Shown here piece by piece: positions 56,956 through 64,000 of a stretch of 64,000 nucleotides of DNA. Under the pieces are notes generated by a model. The model ran no database searches. It saw only the letters and a program-made list of their open reading frames with translations, and was not told the DNA's origin. The position numbers and the translations under genes are program-made. The DNA is taken from the NCBI RefSeq assembly GCF_041020765.1, contig NZ_JBEUEJ010000007.1; one strand, given 5' to 3'. This DNA is from Kineococcus terrestris (GTDB lineage: Bacteria > Actinomycetota > Actinomycetes > Actinomycetales > Kineococcaceae). The stretch's first letter is position 1; each line of letters opens with the position of its first letter.

Positions 56956-58163
56956 CAGACCCATACCTCCTTCAGGACGCGCAGCGTGTTGCCGCCGACG
57001 ACCTTGCGGATCTCGTCGTCGGAGTACCCGTGCTGGACCAGCCAGCCGATGATGTTGGTGAAGCACTCGGCCGGGTTCTCCAGGCCGTCGACGTAGGGGA
57101 CCTTCTCGTAGTCGACCCCGGCGTGCGCCTGCCCGAGGGAGAGGTTGGCCGCGAACGCGTCGTGCAGGCCGACGTGGTCACCGAAGAGCGTGTCGGGCCC
57201 GAAGGTCACGTGGTCGATGCCGACCAGGTCGACGCAGTAGACGAAGTGGTCCATGACCGACTCGAGGCTGTGCCGGGGGTGGTCCGGCGACAGGGTCGTG
57301 TGGGGCGCCGCCTCCAGGCCGATGACCCCGCCCTTGTCGGCGCACGCCTTGATCGTCGCGTCGGTCTTCATCCTGTTGGTCGGCCACACGGAGCGCGCTC
57401 CTGCGTGGGTGATGAGGACGGGCTTGTCGGATGCGGCGATGGTGTCCAGGCAGGTCTGGTCGCCGGAGTGGGAGATGTCGATGGCGATGCCGAGCTTGTT
57501 CATGCGCTTGACGGCGCGCTCGCCGAAGTAGGTGAGCCCGCCGTCCCCGCGCTCCTTCAGGCCGCTGCCGAGGGTGTTCGCCTCGGAGTAGGCGATGCCC
57601 ATCTGCCGCACGCCGAACCCGTAGAGGACGTCGAGGCGGTCGACCTCGTTCTCGATCATGGTGGAGGCCTCGAGCGCGAAGACGTGGGCGATGCGGCCCG
57701 TGGCGTGCGCGTGCTCGATGTCGGCGAGGGTCTCCCCCTTGACGACGAAGTCCTGGTGGGCCATGTCCGCCATGCGGACCCCGAGGTCGAAGAGGACGTC
57801 CTGGTACTTCCACCCGGCGTCGGAGGAGATGCAGCACGTGCCGTCCATGCCGTTGTCGAAGACGGCGGTGAGGCCCGAGCGCGACAGGCCCTCGTAGGCG
57901 GTGGGCTCACGCCCCTGGCGGATGTGGTCCCGCAACTCCCCCATGTCGGCGGGGAAGGCCTGCACGTGCTCGTGCAGGGAGATGACGACCTCCTCGGCGA
58001 GCAGGCGCGCAGTGCGCTCGCTCTGCTCAGCGGTGAGGTCGAGCCCGGTGTACTCCGGCACGCGGCCCACCTGCGGGGCGTACTCGAAGGCGCGGTAGTC
58101 CACACCCTTCTCGAGGTAGTCGTAAGCGGTGTAGCCGGTGTAGCGCTTGGCGGGTTCGAGCAC
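56955..58163 (-). CDS. Membrane-dipeptidase (M19) family protein with variant first metal site
   Basis: A 402-aa TIM-barrel protein of the renal-dipeptidase (amidohydrolase) family. The expected N-terminal H-x-D is H-x-H (VVISLHEHVQAFPADM). Later ligands are recognisable: glutamate in HVFALEASTMIENEVDRLDV, His in GIAIDISHSGDQTCLDTIAA and His in PVLITHAGARSVWPTNRMKT; Asp in HVTFGPDTLFGDHVGLHDAF. Cleaves dipeptides or related amides; the altered site suggests a different metal set or substrate. First gene of the seven-gene peptide operon. GTG at 58163 has GGAGG 7 nt upstream. Confidence 0.87.
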   Translation of the reverse strand: MLEPAKRYTGYTAYDYLEKGVDYRAFEYAPQVGRVPEYTGLDLTAEQSERTARLLAEEVVISLHEHVQAFPADMGELRDHIRQGREPTAYEGLSRSGLTAVFDNGMDGTCCISSDAGWKYQDVLFDLGVRMADMAHQDFVVKGETLADIEHAHATGRIAHVFALEASTMIENEVDRLDVLYGFGVRQMGIAYSEANTLGSGLKERGDGGLTYFGERAVKRMNKLGIAIDISHSGDQTCLDTIAASDKPVLITHAGARSVWPTNRMKTDATIKACADKGGVIGLEAAPHTTLSPDHPRHSLESVMDHFVYCVDLVGIDHVTFGPDTLFGDHVGLHDAFAANLSLGQAHAGVDYEKVPYVDGLENPAECFTNIIGWLVQHGYSDDEIRKVVGGNTLRVLKEVWV

Positions 58164-58197
58164 GGTGGTGCCTCCAGAGGTCGGCGTTCGGAGCGAA

Positions 58198-58227
58198 ACG
58201 TTGCCGCCCATCCGGCAGAGAAGTCAA
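58198..58227 (-). promoter_or_regulatory. Promoter candidate of the peptide operon
   Basis: On the minus strand TTGACT (58227-58222), 18-bp spacer, CAACGT (58203-58198), 35 bp before the dipeptidase start. On the other strand TTGACC at 58254-58259 may serve the ATPase gene, though no good -10 is seen. The 131-bp divergent region 58164-58294 holds both. Confidence 0.4.
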
Positions 58228-58294
58228 GGTTCGTGAGACATCTCGGCGAATCGTTGACCTGGATGAAACACATCGGCACGCGGGCGGGTGCATC

Positions 58295-59941
58295 ATGGGC
58301 GCCGTGAGCACACCGACCCCGCCCTCCCGTCCCCCCGTCCTGCGCGTCCGGGGCCTCACGGTGTCGTTCCCGGGAGCCTCCGCGGCGGCCGCCAGCGGCG
58401 TGGACCTCGAGGTGCGGCCCGGGGAGCTGCACGCCCTGCTGGGTGAATCCGGGTCGGGCAAGACGGTCACGGCGCGCGCCGTCATGGGGGTCGTCGACCC
58501 CGCCGCGACGGTCGCCGCCACCGAGCTGCGGCTGTCGGGCGACGACCTGCTCACCATGAGCAGCGAACAGCGACGGGCGGTGCGCGGTGAGCGCATGAGC
58601 ATGGTGCTCCAGGACGCGCTCTCCTCCCTCAACCCCGTGCTGTCCGTCGGCGACCAGCTGGGCGAGGTGATGCGCCTGCACCGCGGCTGGTCACGCCGCC
58701 GGGCCACGGGCCGTGCTGCTGAGCTGCTCGACCTGGTCGGCATCCGGGAACCGAGGAGGCGCCTGCAGGACTACCCGCACCAGTTCTCCGGCGGCATGCG
58801 CCAGCGCATCCTCATCGCGATGGCCGTCTCCCTCGAGCCGGAGCTGCTCATCGCGGACGAGCCCACCACTGCGCTCGACGTCACCGTGCAGGCGCAGATC
58901 CTGCGCCTGCTGCACGGCCTGCGGCGCGAGTTCGACATGGGCGTCCTGCTCATCACCCACGACATCGGTGTCGTCACCGAGGTCGCCGACCACGTGACCG
59001 TCATGCGCCACGGTCTCGTCGTGGAGAGCGGCGCCGCCGACCAGGTGCTGGTCTCCCCTCGAGCTCCGTACTCCCAGGAGCTGCTCGGGTCGGTACCCCT
59101 CCCGCAGCCCCCGCGCGTCCTCACCGGCGCCCGGGGCCGCGCGCCGGACGTCGTGCTCACCGCGACAGGGGTCAGCCGGCGCTTCAAGGACGTGCAGGCC
59201 GTCGACGGCGTCGACCTCGAGCTGCGCCACGGCGAGACCCTCGGCGTCGTCGGGGAGTCCGGCTCGGGCAAGTCCACGCTGGCTCGCGTGATCGTCGGTC
59301 TGGAGTCGGTCGACGAGGGCACCGTCCGCTACCGCGGCGCGGACGTGACCCGCCGACGGCGCGGTCGGCGCCCGGGCGCCCAGCGCGGTGTCCAGATGGT
59401 CTTCCAGGACCCCTACTCCTCCCTGGACCCGCGCATGCGGGTGCGCGACGTCGTGGCCGAACCCATGGTGACCGCCGGGGTCGGCACCAAGGCCTCGCGC
59501 CGCGCGCGCGTCGCCGAGCTGCTGGAGCTCGTCGGCCTGCCCGCCGACGTCGTGGACCGGTACCCGCACCAGTTCTCCGGAGGTCAGCGCCAGCGCATCG
59601 GCATCGCCCGTTCCCTGGCGCTGGACCCTCAGGTGCTCGTGTGCGACGAGCCCGTCTCCGCCCTCGACGTCACGATCCAGACGCAGGTGACCGACCTGCT
59701 CGTCGACCTCCAGGACCGGCTCGGCGTCGCGATCCTCTTCATCTCCCACGACCTGTCCGTCGTCCGCAACCTCGCTCACCGCGTGCTGGTCATGCACCGC
59801 GGCACGGTGGTCGAGACGGGCAGCACGGCACAGGTCTTCGAGGCGCCTCGGGAGGAGTACACCCGCCGCCTCCTGGCCTCCATCCCCCCGGCCACCCGCG
59901 CGGAGCGGGGCAAGCTGGTCGCCGGGTCCGCGCCGGTCTGA
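58295..59941 (+). CDS. Fused dipeptide ABC transporter ATPase (DppD-DppF)
   Basis: A 548-aa protein joining two ATPase domains, each normally separate. NBD1: LHALLGESGSGKTVTARAVM, signature QFSGGMRQRILIAMAVSLEP, Walker B LLIADEPTTALDVTVQAQIL. NBD2: LGVVGESGSGKSTLARVIVG, QMVFQDPYSSLDPRMRVRDV, signature QFSGGQRQRIGIARSLALDP, Walker B VLVCDEPVSALDVTIQTQV. Both domains have all catalytic motifs and the H-loop histidine (LLITHDIGVVTEV; LFISHDLSVVRNL). Powers the permeases encoded divergently. ATG at 58295 or GTG at 58304; no strong ribosome site. Confidence 0.95.
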   Translation: MGAVSTPTPPSRPPVLRVRGLTVSFPGASAAAASGVDLEVRPGELHALLGESGSGKTVTARAVMGVVDPAATVAATELRLSGDDLLTMSSEQRRAVRGERMSMVLQDALSSLNPVLSVGDQLGEVMRLHRGWSRRRATGRAAELLDLVGIREPRRRLQDYPHQFSGGMRQRILIAMAVSLEPELLIADEPTTALDVTVQAQILRLLHGLRREFDMGVLLITHDIGVVTEVADHVTVMRHGLVVESGAADQVLVSPRAPYSQELLGSVPLPQPPRVLTGARGRAPDVVLTATGVSRRFKDVQAVDGVDLELRHGETLGVVGESGSGKSTLARVIVGLESVDEGTVRYRGADVTRRRRGRRPGAQRGVQMVFQDPYSSLDPRMRVRDVVAEPMVTAGVGTKASRRARVAELLELVGLPADVVDRYPHQFSGGQRQRIGIARSLALDPQVLVCDEPVSALDVTIQTQVTDLLVDLQDRLGVAILFISHDLSVVRNLAHRVLVMHRGTVVETGSTAQVFEAPREEYTRRLLASIPPATRAERGKLVAGSAPV

Positions 59942-60021
59942 ACGCGGTCCACACCGCTCAGTCCCGGCGCCCGCGCGGGTCAACCCCTCGACGACCCACC
60001 CGCCCGAGGAGGAGACCCGCC

Positions 60022-60498
60022 ATGACCACGACGCCCACCACGACGACGCTGCCCTGCCTGTGGTTCGACACCGACGGCCTGGAGGCCGCGGAGCGGTACG
60101 TGTCCCTGGTCCCGGACTCGGAGATCACCGAGGTGGTGCGCAACCCCGACGGCTCGGCGCTGACCGTCTCGTTCACGCTGGCCGGCCGCGAGTACCTGGT
60201 CCTGAACGGCGGCCCCGCGTACGCGCTGTCCCCGGCCTTCTCGATCCAGCTGCTGTGCGAGGACCAGGCCGAGGTCGACCGGTGCTGGGACGCGCTGCTG
60301 GAGGGCGGCGAGGAGAGCCGCTGCGGCTGGCTGCAGGACCGCTGGGGCGTCTCCTGGCAGGTCGTCCCGCGGCGGCTGCTGGAACTGCGCGCCGACCCGG
60401 ACCCGGCCCGCGCGCAGCGGGCCGTGGAGGCGATGCTCGGCATGCGCAAGCTCGTCGTCGCCGAGCTGGAGGCGGCCGCGGACGCCGTCCCGGCCTGA
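60022..60498 (+). CDS. VOC family (PhnB/glyoxalase-like) protein
   Basis: A 158-aa PhnB-type VOC protein: LPCLWFDTDGLEAAERYVSL, VPDSEITEVVRNPDGSALTV, SFTLAGREYLVLNGGPAYAL, SFSIQLLCEDQ-like strand (AFSIQLLCEDQAEVDRCWDA), and CGWLQDRWGVSWQVVPRRLL. Metal-dependent dioxygenase/isomerase fold of unknown substrate; often annotated 3-demethylubiquinone methyltransferase-like. GAGGAGGAG precedes the ATG by 8 nt. Single gene downstream of the ATPase. Confidence 0.9.
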   Translation: MTTTPTTTTLPCLWFDTDGLEAAERYVSLVPDSEITEVVRNPDGSALTVSFTLAGREYLVLNGGPAYALSPAFSIQLLCEDQAEVDRCWDALLEGGEESRCGWLQDRWGVSWQVVPRRLLELRADPDPARAQRAVEAMLGMRKLVVAELEAAADAVPA

Positions 60499-60642
60499 GG
60501 ACCCCGCCCGGCAGCCGTGCGGGCGGCCGCCCGCCGCGCCGCCGGGGGCCGTGCGAGCATCGGGGCACCCGCCGCCGGTACCGACGCCGGTGGCGCCGAC
60601 CGCCCGCGGGAGTCCCCCTGAACCGCCTGAGGTGCCCGCACC

Positions 60643-61935
60643 GTGACCGCTGAGGCCGGGAGCGGGCCGACGCTGGTACCGCGGCGCGCAGCGCTCGGCG
60701 CCGTCCTGGCGGACGACCTGTCGGGCGCCGCCGAGGTCGCCGGCCTGCTCCTGCAGCGCGGGCACCCCTGCACCGTCCTGCTCGGCGCGCCGACCGCGGG
60801 GACCGCGCCGTCCGCCGGGGCGCTCGTCGTGGACCTCGACTCCCGCACCGCGGCACCCGCCGCCGCGCGCGCCGCGCTGACCGCCGCGCTCGCGGCCCTC
60901 GCGCCGGACGGCCCGCTGGCCGTCAAGCTGGACTCGCTGTGGCGCGGCAACGTCGGCGCCACCGTGGAGGCGTTGCGCGGCAGTGGTTTCCTCGTCGTCG
61001 TCGCGGGCGCGCTGCCGGCGCTGCGGCGCACCGTCGTGGACGGCGTCCCCCTCGTCGGCGGCGTCCCGCTGGCCGCCACCGGCCTGTGGCACCTGGAGCC
61101 CCGCCCCGCGCCGGTGCGGGTGGCCGACCTGCTGGCGGGCGCACCCGTGCTGGCCGCCGCGCTGGCGGACGTCCGCTCCGGCCGCCTCCCCCGGCTCCTC
61201 GCGCGCGCCGCCGCCAGCGGCCGGGTCGTCGTCGCCGACGCCGAGACGGACGCCGACCTCGCGGCCGTCGCGGGCGCGGCGGCCGCGCTGGCCGCCGGCG
61301 TGACCCGGACGGCCCTGGCGGGCAGCGCCGCCCTCGTCGGCGCCGTGGCCGACGCGGTGGGCGGCACGGCGGGCGGTCCCCGTCCCGGCGGGGCCGCGAC
61401 GCCCCCGCGACCGGCTCCGCGACCGGCCCCGGGAGCGCGCGGCACCGTCGTCGTCGCCGGCAGCGCCTCGGCGGCCACGGCCGCGCAGACCACCCACCTG
61501 CTCGCTCTGCCGGGCGCGGCCGTCCTCGACGTGGACCCGGAGGGCGCCCCGGGCGGCGCCGCGCCCCCGGCGGGCGCGGACCCCCTCGTGCTGCGGCTGA
61601 CCGGCACCCACCCCGACCCCCGCGCGGCCGCCGACCGCCTGGCCGGGCGGGCCGCCGCCCTCGTCGGCGGGCGCGACCTCGTCCTCACCGGCGGGGAGAC
61701 CGCCCGCGCCGTGCTGGTCCGGCTGGGCGTGGACCGCCTGCACCCGGTGGCGCAGCTGTCCCACGGCGCCGTCGCGGGCCTCACCGGCGACGGGCGCCTG
61801 GTCGCCACCAAGCCCGGCAGCTTCGGCGGCCCCGCCGAGCTGCACGACCTCGTGCGGCTGCTGCGGCGGCTGCGCGCCCCGCGGACCGGAACGACCCCGA
61901 GCACGCCGGCAGAACGTCACCTGGAGGAACCGTGA
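60643..61935 (+). CDS. Four-carbon acid sugar kinase (DUF1537 family)
   Basis: A 430-aa kinase of the OtnK/DtnK type that phosphorylates four-carbon sugar acids such as threonate or erythronate. N-terminal domain: ALGAVLADDLSGAAEVAGLL (ADDLSGA motif) and LAVKLDSLWRGNVGATVEAL; C-terminal nucleotide-binding domain: TVVVAGSASAATAAQTTHLL, RDLVLTGGETARAVLVRLGV and LVATKPGSFGGPAELHDLVR. An Ala/Pro/Gly-rich linker (about 240-265) joins the domains. GTG start; the stop overlaps the pdxA2 start (GTGA). Together the pair forms the first two steps of threonate/erythronate catabolism. Confidence 0.9.
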   Translation: MTAEAGSGPTLVPRRAALGAVLADDLSGAAEVAGLLLQRGHPCTVLLGAPTAGTAPSAGALVVDLDSRTAAPAAARAALTAALAALAPDGPLAVKLDSLWRGNVGATVEALRGSGFLVVVAGALPALRRTVVDGVPLVGGVPLAATGLWHLEPRPAPVRVADLLAGAPVLAAALADVRSGRLPRLLARAAASGRVVVADAETDADLAAVAGAAAALAAGVTRTALAGSAALVGAVADAVGGTAGGPRPGGAATPPRPAPRPAPGARGTVVVAGSASAATAAQTTHLLALPGAAVLDVDPEGAPGGAAPPAGADPLVLRLTGTHPDPRAAADRLAGRAAALVGGRDLVLTGGETARAVLVRLGVDRLHPVAQLSHGAVAGLTGDGRLVATKPGSFGGPAELHDLVRLLRRLRAPRTGTTPSTPAERHLEEP

Positions 61936-62942
61936 GCAGCACCCCCGACCCCCGCCCCGTCGTCGCCGTCACGATGGGCGACGGCGCCGGCGTCGGCCCG
62001 GAGGTCACCGTCGGCGCCCTCGTGCACGAGGAGGCGTTCACCGCCGGCCGGCCCCTCGTCGTCGGCGACGCGCACCGGCTGCGGCTGGCCGCCGAGGCGC
62101 TGGGCGCGGCCGTGGACGTCGTCGAGGTCGGCTCCCCCGCCGACGCCGCGTTCACCCCGGGGCGCATCGACGTCGTGGACCCGCACCTCCTGCCCGCCGA
62201 CCTGCCGTGGGGCGAGGTGTCCGCCGCCGCCGGCCACGCCGCCCACGAGTACGTGCGGATCGCGTGCGAGCTGGCAGGGCGCGGGGAGGCGCAGGCCATC
62301 TGCACGGCCCCGCTGAACAAGGCCGCGCTGCACGCCGGCGGCCACCGCTTCCCCGGCCACACCGAGCTGCTGGCGCACTTCTTCGGGGTGGAGGAGGTCT
62401 CGATGATGCTCACCACGCCGCGCATCAAGGTCATCCACGTCACCACCCACGTCGGGCTCCTCGACGCCGTCGCGCGGATCGAGCCGGGCCTGGTCGAGCG
62501 CACGATCCGCCGCGGTCACGAGGCCCTGCGCCGCGCCGGGAACCCCGGCCCGCGCATCGGGGTGTGCGCGATCAACCCGCACGCCGGCGAGGGCGGGCTG
62601 TTCGGGTACGGCGAGGAGGCGGAGAAGATCGCCCCCGGGATCGAGGCCGCCCGCGCGGACGGGATCGACGCCGTCGGCCCGCTGCCGGCCGACACGGCGT
62701 TCTTCCTCGGCGGCCGCGGTGACTACGACCTCGTCGTCGCGATGTACCACGACCAGGGGCACGGGCCGGTGAAGGTCCTCGGCATCGAGGCGGGCGTCAA
62801 CATCACCGTCGGGCTGCCCGTCATCCGCACCTCCGTCGACCACGGCACGGCCTTCGACATCGCCGGCACCGGCCGGGTGGAGGTCGGCAGCATGGTCGAG
62901 GCGCTGCGCCAGGCCGTGGAGCTGGCCGCCACCCCGCTGTGA
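61932..62942 (+). CDS. pdxA2: 4-phospho-threonate/erythronate dehydrogenase (PdxA2-type)
   Basis: A 336-aa PdxA-family NAD-dependent dehydrogenase: VAVTMGDGAGVGPEVTVGAL, ICTAPLNKAALHAGGHRFPG, HTELLAHFFGVEEVSMMLTT, THVGLLDAVARIEPGLVERT, GVCAINPHAGEGGLFGYGEE, ADTAFFLGGRGDYDLVVAMY and HDQGHGPVKVLGIEAGVNIT, GLPVIRTSVDHGTAFDIAGT. Metal-site His/Asp residues are intact. Coupled to the DUF1537 kinase, it would oxidise 4-phospho-D-threonate or erythronate and decarboxylate to dihydroxyacetone phosphate. Vitamin B6 synthesis (PdxA) is unlikely as actinobacteria use the DXP-independent route. Confidence 0.92.
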   Translation: MSSTPDPRPVVAVTMGDGAGVGPEVTVGALVHEEAFTAGRPLVVGDAHRLRLAAEALGAAVDVVEVGSPADAAFTPGRIDVVDPHLLPADLPWGEVSAAAGHAAHEYVRIACELAGRGEAQAICTAPLNKAALHAGGHRFPGHTELLAHFFGVEEVSMMLTTPRIKVIHVTTHVGLLDAVARIEPGLVERTIRRGHEALRRAGNPGPRIGVCAINPHAGEGGLFGYGEEAEKIAPGIEAARADGIDAVGPLPADTAFFLGGRGDYDLVVAMYHDQGHGPVKVLGIEAGVNITVGLPVIRTSVDHGTAFDIAGTGRVEVGSMVEALRQAVELAATPL

Positions 62943-62955
62943 AGCGGGCGGCGCG

Positions 62956-63477
62956 TCAGCTCCCGGCGTCGAACTCCTCGCGGTGCAGGTGCTCCCACGG
63001 CCCGCCCAGGTAGCGGTGCACGTCCACCCCGACCACCCGCACCGCGAACGGCGCGAAGGAGGCCGACAGGTCCGCGACGGTGGCCCGCGCCACGGCCGGG
63101 TCGACGAAGTTCTGCACCGTCACGTGCGGGCGGAACCCCTGCGCGTCCTGGCGGGTCAGCCACGGCTGCCAGCGGCGGGCCAGCTCGGCGCGCACGCGGG
63201 CCAGCTCCCCCGGTTCCAGGACGAGGGCCGCGCCGCGGCCCAGCGAGCGCACACCCGTCACGGGCACGTCGAGGCCCGGCCGTCGGCACACCGCCCGCAG
63301 GTCGTCCAGGACGTCGCCCAGCCGTTCGCCCGGCAGGGCGTGGAACAGGGTGACGTGCGCGGCGAGCTTGTTGCGGTGCGCGGGGAAGCGCTCGCGCCGC
63401 AGCACGTCCAGCCGCTCGGCGTCGTCATCCGCGAGCGCCGCGGTCAGCACCAGCGGCGCGTCCCCCGCCTCAGCCAC
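62956..63477 (-). CDS. 2'-5' RNA ligase/2H phosphoesterase-like protein
   Basis: A 173-aa protein with two His-x-Thr motifs: HVTLFH (in KLAAHVTLFHALPGERLGDV) and HVTVQN (in FRPHVTVQNFVDPAVARATV). This is the 2H phosphoesterase fold acting on cyclic phosphates or 2'-5' linkages of RNA. GTG start overlaps the stop region of the upstream small membrane protein gene by 8 bp. Convergent with pdxA2. The physiological substrate is unknown. Confidence 0.88.
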   Translation of the reverse strand: MAEAGDAPLVLTAALADDDAERLDVLRRERFPAHRNKLAAHVTLFHALPGERLGDVLDDLRAVCRRPGLDVPVTGVRSLGRGAALVLEPGELARVRAELARRWQPWLTRQDAQGFRPHVTVQNFVDPAVARATVADLSASFAPFAVRVVGVDVHRYLGGPWEHLHREEFDAGS

Positions 63478-63730
63478 GGGACAGCACCGCGGCCGCGCCG
63501 AACAGGGACGCCACCAGCGCCAGGGCGCACAGCACCAGCCCCGCCGTCCACCACGTCCGGTCCGGCGGGCGGAGGGTCAGCGCCCGCCACGCCACGGCGA
63601 CCCCGAGGACGCCCAGGACGATCCCGGCGGGGAAGAACACCGCCGACAGGGCCAGGCCGACCACGCCGGCCACGACGGACCCGACCGCGCCGAACGACGT
63701 CTGGGGCTGCTCCTCACCGGGTCCGACCAC
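63470..63730 (-). CDS. Small two-pass membrane protein of DUF4190 type
   Basis: An 86-aa protein: hydrophilic N-terminus, membrane segments at about 13-49 (VVGLALSAVFFPAGIVLGVL pattern, GVLGVAVAWRAL) and 63-82 (LVLCALALVASLFGAAAVL), as in DUF4190 proteins. Overlaps the ligase-like gene by 8 bp. Function unknown. Confidence 0.75.
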   Translation of the reverse strand: MVGPGEEQPQTSFGAVGSVVAGVVGLALSAVFFPAGIVLGVLGVAVAWRALTLRPPDRTWWTAGLVLCALALVASLFGAAAVLSRG

Positions 63731-63782
63731 GGGGCCACTCTGCCACCCGCCCCGCGCGGGCTCCCCGGCCCACCGCGGCGAC

Positions 63783-63893
63783 TCAGCCGACCGCGACGAC
63801 GGTGCGCTGGCGCGCGCCCTCCCAGCCGATCCAGCCGAGGTAGCGCCGGCGCTCGTCCAGGGCGCCCCAGCGGGCGGTGACCGTGGTGGCGGC
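63783..63893 (-). CDS. C-terminal end of an unknown protein (5' part lost at the contig end)
   Basis: Thirty-six codons and a TGA, read from 63893 down: the end reads ALDERRRYLGWIGWEGARQR and TVVAVG. The reading frame is intact up to the G homopolymer, and coding-type GC3 is seen. It is too short to identify. The upstream part would lie in the damaged tail or beyond the contig. Confidence 0.5.
   Translation of the reverse strand, partial: AATTVTARWGALDERRRYLGWIGWEGARQRTVVAVG

Positions 63894-64000
<107 letters not shown>

Noticed and set aside
61932..62942. Pyridoxine-biosynthesis PdxA
   Set aside because: It is coupled to a DUF1537 kinase, the hallmark of PdxA2 in acid-sugar catabolism, and no pdxJ or other DXP-pathway gene is near.

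Overview
The window comes from a very GC-rich (about 75 %) actinobacterial chromosome. Evidence for this: almost exclusive G/C third codon positions, many GTG starts, many 4-bp GTGA stop/start overlaps, genes with a TANNNT box only 6 nt before the start codon (probably leaderless), a DtxR/IdeR regulator, a ydaO-type riboswitch in front of an NlpC/P60 gene, and an actinobacterial DosS/DosR pair. The gene set would fit Kineococcus or a related Kineosporiaceae genus; that placement is inference. The last ~107 bases (63894-64000) are homopolymer G and look like a sequencing or contig-end artefact.

Layout. 1-7316: a sugar module with a CUT1 ABC importer, two regulators, and a translationally coupled Gfo/Idh/MocA oxidoreductase, DUF993 protein and sugar isomerase/epimerase. 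7394-10670: class-III aminotransferase divergent from a PucR regulator. 10796-19992: a block resembling the mycobacterial dormancy (DosR) regulon: CBS-BON protein, split-barrel flavin-type protein, Rv1733c-like membrane protein, DosS-DosR, two universal stress proteins and phosphoketolase, with related GGGACC-type palindromes in three intergenic regions. 20017-21195: a DUF559/AbiEi-like gene flanked by two inverted copies of a palindromic repeat. 21246-28312: S4 protein, small unknown protein, fused ABC exporter with one degenerate ATPase half, HNH nuclease with a His-rich upstream reading frame, c-di-AMP riboswitch plus NlpC/P60 hydrolase, and an IdeR-like regulator. 28438-30537: photolyase and a RutE-like nitroreductase. 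31015-36751: a complete NAD de novo operon (NrtR-like regulator, nadA, nadB, nadC, cysteine desulfurase).

36773-50349 is an accessory stretch of short-chain dehydrogenases, TetR/WYL/MarR regulators, a methyltransferase, an AlkZ-like protein, a secreted PL11 rhamnogalacturonan lyase with a C-terminal FIMAH-like region, two RibD-like reductases and an FAD monooxygenase. 50409-59941 is a self-contained peptide uptake and hydrolysis locus: M19-like dipeptidase, binding protein, two permeases, M24-like protein, alpha/beta hydrolase and a duplicated Lrp regulator in one tightly packed operon, divergent from a fused DppD-DppF ATPase. Both metallopeptidase-like proteins have altered metal-ligand positions. 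60022-63893 holds a VOC protein, a DUF1537 acid-sugar kinase coupled to PdxA2, a 2'-5' RNA ligase-like protein, a small membrane protein and the C-terminal end of an unknown protein.

Most systems are locally complete: the NAD operon makes NAMN and carries its own Fe-S supply gene, the peptide locus pairs import with hydrolysis, and the dormancy-like block pairs a heme-GAF sensor and its regulator with candidate target genes. No rRNA, tRNA, CRISPR array, insertion sequence or prophage was recognised.
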